NCBI GenBank assembly: GCA_945861755.1
Contig: CAMAVQ010000006.1
Coordinates: 1-64,000 of the forward strand
Direction of reading: 5' to 3'
DNA: 64,000 nucleotides
From: Gemmatimonas phototrophica
GTDB lineage: Bacteria; Latescibacterota; UBA2968; UBA8231
The notes beneath the pieces were generated by a model that was not told where the DNA came from, did not search any database, and saw only the letters and a program-made list of their open reading frames with translations. A program made the position numbers and the translations under genes. Below are positions 19,364-29,754 of the stretch, piece by piece. Positions within the stretch are counted from its first letter, which is position 1. Every line of letters begins with the position of its first letter.

Positions 19364-20128
19364 CTAGTCCCCGATCCCCACCTTCTTCAAGTGCGCCACG
19401 CAGCGGGCCACCTTCTCGGCCAACTCGTCGGGCTTGCTGGGGTCGAAGGTGCCGCCTTCCAACTCCATCGCATAGGCCCCGGTATACCCCCCTCCGTGCA
19501 GCACCTTATCCGCCGCCGCAAAGTCGACAATGCCCTCGCCGAAGACCGGGAATTTGCCGTCGCGGAACCCGCCGAAGGTGTCCTTGAGATGTACACCGCG
19601 CACATAGGAAACCGCTTTCTTCAACTCGGCGATGGTGTCCACCTGCTCGTTGTAGTAGTAGATATTGGCCGTGTCGTAGTTGACCCCCACCCAGGGGTGG
19701 TTGACCCCCTTCATGGTCTCGGCCATCTGATCGCCATTCTGGCACAGGTCAGGGTGGGTCTCCATGGCCACGAAGACCTCGTGGGCGCCCACCGCGTCTC
19801 CCACCCGGCGCAACCTATCGTAGGCTTCGGCCTTGGGCATCTTCTCGCCGGCATGTGCACTGACAAACATATAGCGCGCGCCCAGTTCGGCGGCCTGGGC
19901 GGCCTGGGCCCCGATGGTCTTGGGCAGGTTGTCGTCTTCCAGGGGACAGGGCACCTGGATCGAGGTGACCGACAGCTTGCAGGAACCCAGCGCAGTTTTG
20001 ACCTGAGCTGCGGTGGTGTCCTCATCCCATACCAGTTCGAGTCCTTCGATGCCCATCTCCGCCACTTGGGCAAAAGGCAGGTAGAGTTTCTTCAGCGAGC
20101 CAATGCGATAAGAAAGGGTATTCGACAT
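19364..20128 (-). CDS. Xylose isomerase-like TIM barrel (sugar phosphate isomerase/epimerase)
   Basis: MGIEGLELVWDED, GVNYDTANIYYY, VRGVHLKDTFGGFRDGKFPVFGEGIVDF. Confidence 0.88.
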   Translation of the reverse strand: MSNTLSYRIGSLKKLYLPFAQVAEMGIEGLELVWDEDTTAAQVKTALGSCKLSVTSIQVPCPLEDDNLPKTIGAQAAQAAELGARYMFVSAHAGEKMPKAEAYDRLRRVGDAVGAHEVFVAMETHPDLCQNGDQMAETMKGVNHPWVGVNYDTANIYYYNEQVDTIAELKKAVSYVRGVHLKDTFGGFRDGKFPVFGEGIVDFAAADKVLHGGGYTGAYAMELEGGTFDPSKPDELAEKVARCVAHLKKVGIGD

Positions 20129-20183
20129 GAAACTGCTCCTCATATAAAGGTGACGATAACAAACCCAAATTGATTCTGGTCGA

Positions 20184-20195
20184 GTGAATTTTCAC
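20184..20195. promoter_or_regulatory. GTGA-N4-TCAC dyad (gtgaattttcac)
   Basis: Same half-sites and spacing as the palindromes at 51127 and 51216; about 145 bp upstream of the predicted start site of the 20308 promoter. Confidence 0.4.
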
Positions 20196-20307
20196 CATTA
20201 TTCTCCCTCGGCGCAAGGGCGCACCCCCCGTCCCACTGGGCCACCCCTGTCGCAGGTTTCAGGCGATCGCGACCCGTCTGCCTAGGCCTCCAGAGCAAAA
20301 GATCCGG

Positions 20308-20323
20308 TGGCATAACCCTTGCT
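20308..20323 (+). promoter_or_regulatory. Candidate sigma54 (-24/-12) promoter
   Basis: TGGCATAACCCTTGCT, GG-N10-GC, against consensus TGGCACG-N4-TTGCW. Confidence 0.6.
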
Positions 20324-20381
20324 CTTTTGCTATCACCCTGCCCTCTTCGTCCGCGTGTGATCCTCAAAAGGTACGGGCGTT

Positions 20382-21353
20382 ATGACTGAACCAGTCCTCA
20401 CTCCCCGCCAGCGTTTCAAACACGCCCTGGAACGCCGGCCGCCCCTGCCAGGCATGCGGGTGCCCCACTTCGAGCTGGTCTTCTTTTTGACCATGGAGGC
20501 CTTTGGCAAGGTCCATCCCTCCCATCGCAACTACCACCAGTGGGACCAGATGGAGGAGAAGGAGCGCCAGCTCCACCGCCGCGACATGGCCGAACTCTTC
20601 ATCGCCACCGCCCGCCGCTTTGAACACGACGCCATCTTCCTCCACCCCAACCCCGGCCGCGAGGACGAGGTGCTGCGCCTGATCGAACTGGTGCGCGAAA
20701 TCAGCGGCGACGCCTATTTCCTGATGTTGCACGGCGACGCCACCTACAGCATCCCCTCGGGCACAGCCATGGAGGCCTGGTGCGCCCGGCTGGTGGAGGA
20801 ACCCGAGCAGGTCAAGGAAGAGGCGGCGCGTTTGGTGGACCAGGCCCTGGAGCGGGGGGCGCGCCTCAAGGCCCATGGCGGCCTGGACGGCTTTGCCCTG
20901 TGCGCCGACTACTGCTTCAACACCGGCCCCTTCCTGCGCCCCGAGTGGTTCGAGGAATTCGTCACCCCTTACCTGACCCGGCTGATCCGCGGCTACCGCG
21001 AGCAGGGCCACTACGTGATCAAACACACCGACGGCAATATCATGCCCATCCTCGACCAGTTGCTGGAGGGCAAACCCCACGCCCTGCACTCCCTGGACCC
21101 GCAGGGCGAGGTGGATCTGGCGGTGGTGAAAAAACAGGTGGGCGGGCAGGTGTGCCTGATCGGCAATGTCAACTGCGGCCTGCTCGATTCGGGGACCGAC
21201 GAGGAATGCCTGGCCTCGGCCCGTTACGCCCTGGAGAGCGGCATGCCGGGGGGTGGATACATCTTCTCCACCAGCAACTGTGTGTACACCGGCATGGCCC
21301 TGCGCCGCTACGAGCTGATCCTGGACCTGTGGCGGCGCGAGGGCAACTACTGA
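20382..21353 (+). CDS. Uroporphyrinogen decarboxylase-like (URO-D superfamily / methyltransferase) protein
   Basis: TPRQRFKHALERR start, YVIKHTDGNIMPILDQLLE, HSLDPQGEVDL. Confidence 0.85.
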   Translation: MTEPVLTPRQRFKHALERRPPLPGMRVPHFELVFFLTMEAFGKVHPSHRNYHQWDQMEEKERQLHRRDMAELFIATARRFEHDAIFLHPNPGREDEVLRLIELVREISGDAYFLMLHGDATYSIPSGTAMEAWCARLVEEPEQVKEEAARLVDQALERGARLKAHGGLDGFALCADYCFNTGPFLRPEWFEEFVTPYLTRLIRGYREQGHYVIKHTDGNIMPILDQLLEGKPHALHSLDPQGEVDLAVVKKQVGGQVCLIGNVNCGLLDSGTDEECLASARYALESGMPGGGYIFSTSNCVYTGMALRRYELILDLWRREGNY

Positions 21354-21489
21354 GGTGAATCCCGACCCGCAAGGCCCCGGAGGAGCGACGCCTTGAAAAC
21401 CAACCCGGCAGCCAGCGGCACAGGTCCTGGACTTGTTCCGAACTGGAGAAGGGGGTTTATTTGGGGTGCCCTGTCCTGTGAGGTGCCCG

Positions 21490-22086
21490 ATGCGTTTCAC
21501 CCGTGTGCTGCTGCTCTCCCTGCTCCTGACCGGCGCCCTCGGGGCCCAGGAGAAGCCCGCCTCGACCCGGCTCTACGCCGCCTTCGGGCTGGGTTTCGTC
21601 AACCTGGACCAAAGAGGGTTGGGGGTGGATGTGCCCCTGGGTTTTCAGCTGATCATCCCCCGCTACCGGCTGGTCGCTTCGGTCCAGGCACTGGACCTGG
21701 CGCTCTTGCAGCAGCAGGGCCGGACCGACGCGCGTTTTGTGCGCGCCTTCACCAGTTACGGCCAGCCAGCCTGCTTCGATACCCAGACCGGGTACCTGGT
21801 TTCCTCCTTTCGCTGCGGGGGGGATACCAAGGTGCTCCTCTCCCTGGGGGCGGACCTGAGTTTTATCCCGGTGGAGACTTCCTTTTTTGGCGGCAAACCC
21901 GGCAAGTTGGCCCTGGGCGTGGGCTACCGTGGATTGAATCCCCGCACCCTTTACGGCACCCTTGGCCTGCTCTTCAACGGCCCCAACGGCTCGGGCACCG
22001 GCATCCGGGTGGCCCTGGGGCGGCGCTTTGTGTACGTGGGTGCCAATTGGGTGCTCCCGCCAAAGAGACTGCTGGGCAAACACTGA
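21490..22086 (+). CDS. Secreted / outer-membrane-like hypothetical protein
   Basis: Signal peptide MRFTRVLLLSLLLTGALGAQ, Gly/aromatic-rich strands; 198 aa. Confidence 0.65.
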   Translation: MRFTRVLLLSLLLTGALGAQEKPASTRLYAAFGLGFVNLDQRGLGVDVPLGFQLIIPRYRLVASVQALDLALLQQQGRTDARFVRAFTSYGQPACFDTQTGYLVSSFRCGGDTKVLLSLGADLSFIPVETSFFGGKPGKLALGVGYRGLNPRTLYGTLGLLFNGPNGSGTGIRVALGRRFVYVGANWVLPPKRLLGKH

Positions 22087-22098
22087 ACCCCCAACGGC

Positions 22099-22240
22099 GG
22101 TAGTTTGTTCGCCAGCCGCGCTGACATCCTCTCTCTCCACTGCCCGCTCATCCCCGAGACCCGGCACCTGATTCGGCGCGAGACCCTGGGCGCATGAAAC
22201 GCGGCGCTATCCTGGTCAACACCTCCGGTCGGGGAATCTG
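22099..22240 (+). pseudogene. Frameshifted remnant of a D-isomer-specific 2-hydroxyacid dehydrogenase
   Basis: Frame a: GSLFASRADILSLHCPLIPETRHLIRRETLGA*; shifted frame: MKRGAILVNTSGRG, i.e. ADILSLHCPLTPETRHLI...MKxGAILVNTSRG split by a frameshift. Confidence 0.75.
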
Positions 22241-22337
22241 CTTGTTGAAGTTTATTCATGATTTAAGTAAATTTTGAATTTGTCGTTCCCCCGCCGGCGC
22301 GGGATGCTCCGTAGGGTGGGACCAATACAAGGATGGA

Positions 22338-24293
22338 ATGAAAATACTGCTGGCCGATGATACTCCTGCCATAAGGAACTTCATCTCGACCGTGCTCAGG
22401 CAGATGGGGTACCGCGATATTGTGGAGTCCGAGGACGGCGGCCACGCCTGGGCAACGCTGAGCTCCACCAAGATCGATTTGTTGCTGACCGACTGGAACA
22501 TGCCGGTCATGAACGGCCTGGAGTTGCTCACCAAGGTGCGCCACCAGCCCGGTTACGAGCATCTGCCAGTGCTCCTCTTCACCGGGCGCAATACCAAAGA
22601 CGATGTGGTCAACGCGGTGAGGTCAGGAGCGAGCGGTTATCTGGTCAAACCCTTCACCGCGCAGCAGTTCATGGCCAAGGTGCGCGAACTGATCGGCAAG
22701 GACCTGCGCGGCCAGGTCGACCAGTTCCTCAAGAACAAAGACCCCCTGGTCAGAACGGACGAATACCCGCTGATCCTCTTTGGGGAGGAGACGGCGGCGG
22801 CCGAGCAGTTGCTCCAACCCGAGAGAGAGTCTGCCGCCCGCTTCCTGGTGCATGCAATGACCAGCTACCACCGGCTGCAGCAGCGTTTTCCCGACTTCAA
22901 GGTGGGATATGGGATTCTCACCAGTACTGGTACCCTCACCCAACATCTGCGTTTCCTGCAAACGCGGGTCAAGTTGCTGCTCCTGTCCACCCGTCTACCG
23001 GGGGGTGGAGTCACCCTGGCGCGGCTGGCTTCTATCAACAGCCGCGCCGAGATGCGGGTCATCGTGCTCTGCAACAGCATCACTGAGCTGAGCACCAAGG
23101 AGCGCAGCGGACTGGACCGGCTGGGCATCTACCTGATCGAGCGCGACAAATTCAAGACCGAAGAGCTGGAGCAGATCATCAACGAGTTCGTCTTTGCCAA
23201 GAGCATCGACAGCGCCCCCATCGCCAGCTTACCTCCCAGGGAAATCCGCAACCGCCTGGAGCGCGACATCGAACACATGGTCGACCTGCCGGTGCTGCCC
23301 CAGGTCTACAACCGCATCGTCGAGTTGGACCGCGACCGCGACAGCGAGATCAGCAAGTGGATTCAGGCCATTGAGACCGACCCGCTCTGCCAGGCCCAGG
23401 TCATCCGGCGGGCCAGTTCACCGGTGTATGGCTTCCGGGGCAAGATCACCGAGGTGGGCAAGGCGGTTTTGTTGCTGGGCAAGGTCGCGGTCAAGGAGCT
23501 GATCGTCTCCGGGGCGGTGAAACGGGTATTTGCCGGGGACAAGGAAACCAAGTTTTCCCTCGATGCCTTTTGGGTACACAGCGTCGCGGTGGCCGTGGCC
23601 ACCCGCCTGCTGGCCCTGCCCCTCGACCCGGCCCGGCAGACCCCTGCCCAGCAGCGCGAACTCGAGGAATTGGCCCTCACCCCAGAGACCATCGCGGCGC
23701 TCAAGCGTTTTGCCTGCTGGCAGCGATTGCCGCTGACCGCCGACCAGGACCCTTATATTGGGGGCATGATGCACGATATCGGCAAGGCCGCCCTGGTCCA
23801 GGCCTTTCCCGGCCTCTTCCCCACCATCGTCGAGCACCTAGTGGCCCAGCAATGGCAGGTGCCGATGCTGGCAGCCGAGGAGGAGGTGGCCGGCGGCGCC
23901 AACCACAGCTCGGTGGGCCGTATCCTGGCGGCCAACTGGAAACTGGGTCCCGAGGTGGAACGGGTGGTGGCAAACCACCACCAAGCCACCGCAGCCGATC
24001 CCTTCAGCGCCCTGATCGGGCTGGCCGATTTCATCGCCGGCGGGCTTTATCCCTATCCGCGCCAGGCCGCCTTCCCCACCGTCGCGCTGATGGGCGGGGT
24101 GACCGCCCCGCCGCCCGCCGAACCCTCCACAGCGCCAGCCCCAATCGCGACACCCCTGGAGGCTGTCGGGCGCTTTCTGCCTCCGGTTCTACTGAGCGAA
24201 CTGTCCCTAAACATAGAAGACCTGATCGCTCTGGGGGTGACCCTGGCCCCGGTCATCCGCCAGTTCACCGAAAACATGCGCCGCAGCATCTGA
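22338..24293 (+). CDS. Response regulator receiver + HDOD domain protein
   Basis: REC: LLADDTPAIRNFIS, LLTDWNMPVMNGLEL, VKPF; HDOD: LPVLPQVYNRIVEL...MMHDIGKAALVQ...NHHQ. Confidence 0.88.
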   Translation: MKILLADDTPAIRNFISTVLRQMGYRDIVESEDGGHAWATLSSTKIDLLLTDWNMPVMNGLELLTKVRHQPGYEHLPVLLFTGRNTKDDVVNAVRSGASGYLVKPFTAQQFMAKVRELIGKDLRGQVDQFLKNKDPLVRTDEYPLILFGEETAAAEQLLQPERESAARFLVHAMTSYHRLQQRFPDFKVGYGILTSTGTLTQHLRFLQTRVKLLLLSTRLPGGGVTLARLASINSRAEMRVIVLCNSITELSTKERSGLDRLGIYLIERDKFKTEELEQIINEFVFAKSIDSAPIASLPPREIRNRLERDIEHMVDLPVLPQVYNRIVELDRDRDSEISKWIQAIETDPLCQAQVIRRASSPVYGFRGKITEVGKAVLLLGKVAVKELIVSGAVKRVFAGDKETKFSLDAFWVHSVAVAVATRLLALPLDPARQTPAQQRELEELALTPETIAALKRFACWQRLPLTADQDPYIGGMMHDIGKAALVQAFPGLFPTIVEHLVAQQWQVPMLAAEEEVAGGANHSSVGRILAANWKLGPEVERVVANHHQATAADPFSALIGLADFIAGGLYPYPRQAAFPTVALMGGVTAPPPAEPSTAPAPIATPLEAVGRFLPPVLLSELSLNIEDLIALGVTLAPVIRQFTENMRRSI

Positions 24294-24440
24294 GCGGCAA
24301 CACCACTGGCCGTCTAGCCGGCGCCTTTCCTGGCAGGGCTGCCCCAATCCGCTGCTTTCAGTAAATTAAAAGCCGCAGCCAGCGCGTTCCGATCTGCCTC
24401 ACGCTGACCTCAGCGGCCACCAACATAACAGAGGTACTCG

Positions 24441-25436
24441 ATGAAGATCGCCCTAGAAGTAGCCCCCACGCCCCAGACCGCCCAATTCGCCAGCCAGGTG
24501 GGCGTGCGCCACGCGGTCATCGGCGGCCCCGACTCGCCCGCTGGCCGCGTCGAGTACGCCGAGCTGGCGCGTATCCAGGACCTCTTCGCCACTTATGACC
24601 TGGAAGTCTGCGCCGTCGAGAACGTGCCCTCGCACTTCTACGATCAGGTCATGTTTGGGCTGCGCGGGCGCGACCGCCAGCTCGACAACTACTGCGCCAC
24701 CATCGAGGCCATCGGCCGGGCCGGCATCCCCATCCTGGGCTACAACTGGATGCTGCTGGGCGGGATCAGCACCGACCAGGTGCGGGGGCGGGGCGGGGCG
24801 CGTCTGCGGCGCTTCGATCTGGAGGAGGCGCTGCGCAATCCCGCCGCTGCCCTGGACTGGCGCAACCCCCGGGGAGGTGGAGCCATCCATGTGCCCGACC
24901 GGGAAATCCACGGCGAGGAGGTGTGGGACAACCTGGCCTATTTCCTGGAGCGGGTGCTGCCGGTGGCCGAATCCTGCAAGGTCAAGCTGGCCGCCCATCC
25001 CGACGACGCGCCCATCCCCTCCTTCATGGGCGTGGCCCGCATCCTGCACAGCACCCAAGCCCTGCAGCGCGTGATCGACCTGGTGCCCAGCCCCTGCAAC
25101 GGCCTGGACCTATGCCAGGGCACGGTGGCCGAGATGGCCGGGACGGACCCCATCGACGCCATCCGCCACTTTGGCCGTCAGCAGAAGCTCTTCTTCGCCC
25201 ACTTCCGTGCGGTGCAGGGGCAGTTGCCCGGTGTCTTCCACGAGGTGTTTATGGACGAGGGGGATTGGGATATGGTGGCCGCCGTGAAGGCGTACCAGGA
25301 GGTGGGCTTCGAGGGCCCCATCCGCGCCGACCACACCCCCTGGCTGGTGGGGGAAAACGAGTGGGCCCACCGCGGCTTTGCCTTTGAGATCGGCTACATG
25401 CGCGGCCTGGTGCAGGCGCTGGAGGAAGTGGGCTGA
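24441..25436 (+). CDS. Mannonate dehydratase (UxuA)-like TIM-barrel protein
   Basis: LAAHPDDAP, LCQGTVAEM, FFAHFRAVQG, VFMDEGDWDM, IRADHTP. Confidence 0.88.
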   Translation: MKIALEVAPTPQTAQFASQVGVRHAVIGGPDSPAGRVEYAELARIQDLFATYDLEVCAVENVPSHFYDQVMFGLRGRDRQLDNYCATIEAIGRAGIPILGYNWMLLGGISTDQVRGRGGARLRRFDLEEALRNPAAALDWRNPRGGGAIHVPDREIHGEEVWDNLAYFLERVLPVAESCKVKLAAHPDDAPIPSFMGVARILHSTQALQRVIDLVPSPCNGLDLCQGTVAEMAGTDPIDAIRHFGRQQKLFFAHFRAVQGQLPGVFHEVFMDEGDWDMVAAVKAYQEVGFEGPIRADHTPWLVGENEWAHRGFAFEIGYMRGLVQALEEVG

Positions 25437-25440
25437 AAAA

Positions 25441-28400
25441 CTAGACGGCGTCGAGGATTCGGCGCACGACAGTGGCCAGTTGACGGAGGGAGAAGGGCTT
25501 CTCCACCAGTTCCGCCCTGCCCGCGAACTCCCCTGGGTCCGCGATATACCCGGTGAAGACGATCACCTTGAGGCGAGGTGCCTGCGCCTTCAGTTGCCTG
25601 AGCACCTCCCGGCCCGCAAGGCCAGGCATCGACAGGTCCAGCAGCACCAGGCTGAGTTCTTCCCGATGCCGGCCAAAGACCTCCAGGCCCTGCAGGCCAT
25701 TTTCCGCCTCCAGCACCTGGTAGCCCAGGTCGGCGAAGATTTGGGCGGTAGTGCGGCGCACCAGGTCCTCGTCGTCGACCACCAGCAGGGTCTCGGTCCC
25801 GCGCGGCGGGTCTGGCAGTGCTCGGGCCGAAACCGCCGTGACCCTGGGCTCGACTCCGGCGCCGGCCAGCAGGTACAGGGAGAAGGTAGTCCCCTCTCCC
25901 ACCTGACTGCGGCATTCGATCCAACCCTGGTGCCGCTGGAGGATGCCGTAGGCCGTGGCCAGTCCCAGACCGGTGCCCTTACCTACTTCCTTGGTGGTGA
26001 AGAAGGGCTCGAAGATCCGCTCCCGGGTCTGTGCATCCATCCCGGCGCCGTTGTCGCTGACCTCGACGCATACATAGTCCCGCTCCTCATCCTCTCCATG
26101 CCCAGCTTGACAGACTAATCGCGCGGTGGTCCGGACGCAGGGGAAGGGACGCTCGACCTCCTCCAGGGCATCGCGCGCATTCAGGTACAGATTGAGCAGC
26201 ACCTGCTCCAGCTGGCCCGCATCGGCCTGGACCAGGGGTAGTTCAGTGGGGATCTCCACCTGCAGTTCGATGCGGCGGTCGATGGTCTTGCGGCAGAGGG
26301 ATACGGTATCGGCGATGATGGCGCCCAGGTCTACGGACTCGAAAGGGATCTCCTGTACCTCGGCCCGGGCGAAGAGCATGAGCTGATGCACCAGGTCGGC
26401 CCCGCGCATCGCCGCTGCGTCGGCATCTTGTAAATAGCCCTGCACTTCGGGGGAACCCTTCATCATGGCCAGGTTGATATTGCCCAGGTTGGCCTGCAGC
26501 AGGTTGTTGAAGTTGTGGGCAATGCCGGCGGTCAATTGGCCCACCGCCTCCAGTTTCTGTGCCTGCTGCAGCCGCTGCTGGGCCAGGGCCAGATCTTTGA
26601 GATCCTGCAGCCGGCGGTATCCCTCTGAAATGACCTGGGCAAAACGCTCCAGGACGGCGATATCCTGGTCGCTGAAGGCGTTTTCCCTGATGCTGTTGAT
26701 GGCCACCGTGCCCCCCAGAAAGGGCACATCAACAATACATTGCACTTCGGGGCCCACATCGTCCTGGAGGCGTTCCACTTCTGCCCGGGTGCGGCGGTAG
26801 AGGTTGCTGCCGGTCTCCACAACCTGTTTCAACCCCGGGGTCAGAGGCAGCTGTTTCCGGCCCTGCAGGTGCCAGTCTTCTGGAGAGAAATACGTGGTGT
26901 AATAGGTGAACTGGCCGGCTAGTCGGTCGATGAACTGGATGCTGCAGAACCAGAACTCCACCAGCCTTCCCAGTTCGCTGTGCAGGCTGGAGAGTACCTG
27001 CTCCCAGCCTGCCGCCTCTTTCATTTCTAAGATTTCGTTGCGCACCCGCTGCAGGGCCAGGTTGAGCGAGAGTTCGCGCTCGTGCCGGGAGCGCTCGATG
27101 GCCAGGCTGGCCTGGGCTGCCAGCCGCTCGAGCAGCACCAGGTCTCGCTCTCCCAATGCGCGTCCCACCTGTCCGGCGACCACCGCGCCGATGATCTGGC
27201 CGCCCAGCTTCAGCGGGATGCCGGCGCTGGGTCCCATGCTGCTCCCGGTAATGGCCCGTTCCAGCAAGGCCTGGTTATGGGGGCTGAGCGGCTTGAGCAG
27301 AGTGTCGGGCAAAGACTGGTTATAGTAGGCCTTGCCGGTGGCGTAGACGTGACCAGTAAGGCCTTCTCCCGGGGCGATCCTCATCTGCAGCGCGGATTCT
27401 TTGTAGCCCTCCAGGGCATGCGGCACCAGCATCCCGCTCCCTTCATCATAGAGCAGGAGCATGCAGCGATGGGCCCCGATCAGCCCCTTCACCTGGCGCA
27501 CGATCTCCTGCAGCCTGTGGCTCAGGTCAGTGTAGCTGTACACCGCATTGATCGCCGAGGCCAGGGCTTCGGCTTCCTGTGCCCGCTGGTCCAGTTGCTG
27601 CAGGTCGTCGAGCCTCTTGAAGCCCTCGGACAGCACCACCGCCAGTTCCTCGAGCAACTCGATGTCGTCGGCGGAAAAGGCATTGGGCACCTGGCTGTTG
27701 AGGGCCAGGGTGCCATGGGAGAAGGGCACGTCCACCACGCAATGGGTCAGGGGCGAAAGATACCGGGTTTCCTGAAAGGGGTCTTCTGCCTTCAGCTCGC
27801 GGCGGTAAACCACCTTCCCCTCCTTCCAAAAGCGATGAATCGGGTGGAGGTCAGCCGTTGGTCCGTCGGTCCAATTCACCCATTTGCCGCCGGCTTCGGG
27901 GTTGGTAAAGTTGTAGTGGCGCACCAGGGAATCGGCACCGTGCTGCTCCACCACGCCCACGCCTACGTCGTTGAAGAGGAACTGATTGGCGATCAGTTGC
28001 TGGCGGATGACCGTCAGTACCTGCTCCAGATCTGCCGGCTGGCGCATTCCCCACACCGCCTCGCGCACCTGCCGCACCGCCTCCTGACGCTGGAGCACCT
28101 TGAGACGCAGATACGCTTCGGACATCACCTGGGCAAAGCTCTGGAGGAGCTCGATGTCCTGCTGGCTGAAGGCGTTTTCCGCCGTGCTGTTCATGGCCAG
28201 GGTGCCCCCTAGAAAAGGCACATCCACCACACTGTTGATCTGCGGGCCGATCTCCACTTCGCCCCACGATTCGATTTCTGCCCGGGTCCGCCGGTACAGC
28301 GGGGCGCCGCTTTCCACCACCTGCCGCAGGCCGGCGCGCAGTGCACTAGGGGGAGAGACCTGCACACCCGCCAGATCCAGCGGCTGCATGGACCCATAAC

Positions 28401-29625
28401 AAACGAACTGCCCTCTGACCCGGTCGACCAGTTGGATGCTGCAACGGCAGCAATTTACCAAGCGGCCCAGTTCCTCGTGAAAGGCCACGCGCACCCGGTT
28501 CCAGCCTTCGGCCTTCTCCATGCGCAGCGTTTCGTTGCGCACCCGCTGCAGGGCCAGGTTGAGCGAGAGCTCGCGCGTGTGCCAGGCCCTTTCGATGGCC
28601 AGGGCCGCCTGGGCCGCCAGCCTTTCCAGGAGCACCAGGTCCCGTTGGCTGCAGCGGTGATGCTTGCTGCGCACCGAGAGGGTGCCCAGGATCCGGCCCC
28701 CCGCCTTGAGAGGAACCACCGCCCCGGTGCCACCGACCCCTGGCGAGGAGGATGCCAGAAGGGCCTGGTTCTCCGGCCGGAGGGTCTGGTGGGCGGGACT
28801 GAAGTCATCGCAGAGCAGGCCCTCTCCGGAAAGCAGCACCTGTCCGGACACGTCCTCACCCGGTTGCAGCCTGATCTGCCGGTACACCTCCCACTGATGG
28901 CCGACCTGGGCGCGGGGCACCAGCACCTTTTCCAGTTCGTCGTAGAGAAAAAGGGTGACCCACTCAGCGGAGACCAAGCGCGCCGCCTCCCGCACCACCA
29001 CCTGGAACACCTCTTCAAGCCCGCTGGTGCCGGCCACCACCGCAATGGCCGCCGAGAGCACCTCGGCTTCCTGGGCCCGGCGCTCTAGTGCCCGCAACTC
29101 GTCCAGGCGGCCAAACCCCTCGGAGCACAGGGCGGCCATCTCCTGCAGCAATGCGAGGTCGCCGGCCGCAAAAGCGTCGGGCAGTGTGCTGCTGAGGGCC
29201 AGGGTGCCGTGGGGAAAGGGGATATCCACCACGGAGCGGTGGCCGCTCTTGCCCAGCCTGGCGGTTTCTCCATAGGGATCGTCGGTCTGCAGGTCGCGCC
29301 GGTACACCAGCTTCTGCTGCTTCCAGATGGCTAAGAGCGGCAGGCCTTCGAGGTTGGCATAGGTGTGCTGGCCCCATCCTCCTGCCGGGGTGCGGAAATG
29401 TGTTGTCGCCGCAGGCGGCGAGGTCTGTGCGTCGATCAGGTTGATGCCGAAAAAATCGAAGCGCAGGCCCAGGCGACTCAGGCCGTCGCAAATCACCCAC
29501 AGGAGGGGCCCCAGATCCAGGGTGCTGTGCATTTTCCTGATCTCAGTGCGGATCTGCTCAAAAATATCCAGCTTCAGTTCGCGCTGCTGTCGGGCGCGGA
29601 GCGACGAAGGTTTTCTGGGGTTCAT
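25441..29625 (-). CDS. Multi-GAF hybrid sensor histidine kinase with C-terminal receiver
   Basis: Six GAF-like segments; [21 protein letters not shown]-box; [47 protein letters not shown]. Confidence 0.92.
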   Translation of the reverse strand: MNPRKPSSLRARQQRELKLDIFEQIRTEIRKMHSTLDLGPLLWVICDGLSRLGLRFDFFGINLIDAQTSPPAATTHFRTPAGGWGQHTYANLEGLPLLAIWKQQKLVYRRDLQTDDPYGETARLGKSGHRSVVDIPFPHGTLALSSTLPDAFAAGDLALLQEMAALCSEGFGRLDELRALERRAQEAEVLSAAIAVVAGTSGLEEVFQVVVREAARLVSAEWVTLFLYDELEKVLVPRAQVGHQWEVYRQIRLQPGEDVSGQVLLSGEGLLCDDFSPAHQTLRPENQALLASSSPGVGGTGAVVPLKAGGRILGTLSVRSKHHRCSQRDLVLLERLAAQAALAIERAWHTRELSLNLALQRVRNETLRMEKAEGWNRVRVAFHEELGRLVNCCRCSIQLVDRVRGQFVCYGSMQPLDLAGVQVSPPSALRAGLRQVVESGAPLYRRTRAEIESWGEVEIGPQINSVVDVPFLGGTLAMNSTAENAFSQQDIELLQSFAQVMSEAYLRLKVLQRQEAVRQVREAVWGMRQPADLEQVLTVIRQQLIANQFLFNDVGVGVVEQHGADSLVRHYNFTNPEAGGKWVNWTDGPTADLHPIHRFWKEGKVVYRRELKAEDPFQETRYLSPLTHCVVDVPFSHGTLALNSQVPNAFSADDIELLEELAVVLSEGFKRLDDLQQLDQRAQEAEALASAINAVYSYTDLSHRLQEIVRQVKGLIGAHRCMLLLYDEGSGMLVPHALEGYKESALQMRIAPGEGLTGHVYATGKAYYNQSLPDTLLKPLSPHNQALLERAITGSSMGPSAGIPLKLGGQIIGAVVAGQVGRALGERDLVLLERLAAQASLAIERSRHERELSLNLALQRVRNEILEMKEAAGWEQVLSSLHSELGRLVEFWFCSIQFIDRLAGQFTYYTTYFSPEDWHLQGRKQLPLTPGLKQVVETGSNLYRRTRAEVERLQDDVGPEVQCIVDVPFLGGTVAINSIRENAFSDQDIAVLERFAQVISEGYRRLQDLKDLALAQQRLQQAQKLEAVGQLTAGIAHNFNNLLQANLGNINLAMMKGSPEVQGYLQDADAAAMRGADLVHQLMLFARAEVQEIPFESVDLGAIIADTVSLCRKTIDRRIELQVEIPTELPLVQADAGQLEQVLLNLYLNARDALEEVERPFPCVRTTARLVCQAGHGEDEERDYVCVEVSDNGAGMDAQTRERIFEPFFTTKEVGKGTGLGLATAYGILQRHQGWIECRSQVGEGTTFSLYLLAGAGVEPRVTAVSARALPDPPRGTETLLVVDDEDLVRRTTAQIFADLGYQVLEAENGLQGLEVFGRHREELSLVLLDLSMPGLAGREVLRQLKAQAPRLKVIVFTGYIADPGEFAGRAELVEKPFSLRQLATVVRRILDAV

Positions 29626-29754
29626 TGGCGGCTGGTGAGCAAGGGGGAATGGAGCCGGTGCGGATATTGTGTAATTTAAGCACGACGGAGGCTGCTATCC
29701 ACCATTGGTTTACGCGGCGCCGTGTGCCGCCCTATCCCCACAGGAGGACAAACC

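Noticed and set aside
20294-20331. Inverted repeat agcaaaaga...tcttttgct read as a terminator
   Set aside because: Short arms, no U-tract, and it overlaps the sigma54-like promoter; it may be coincidental.
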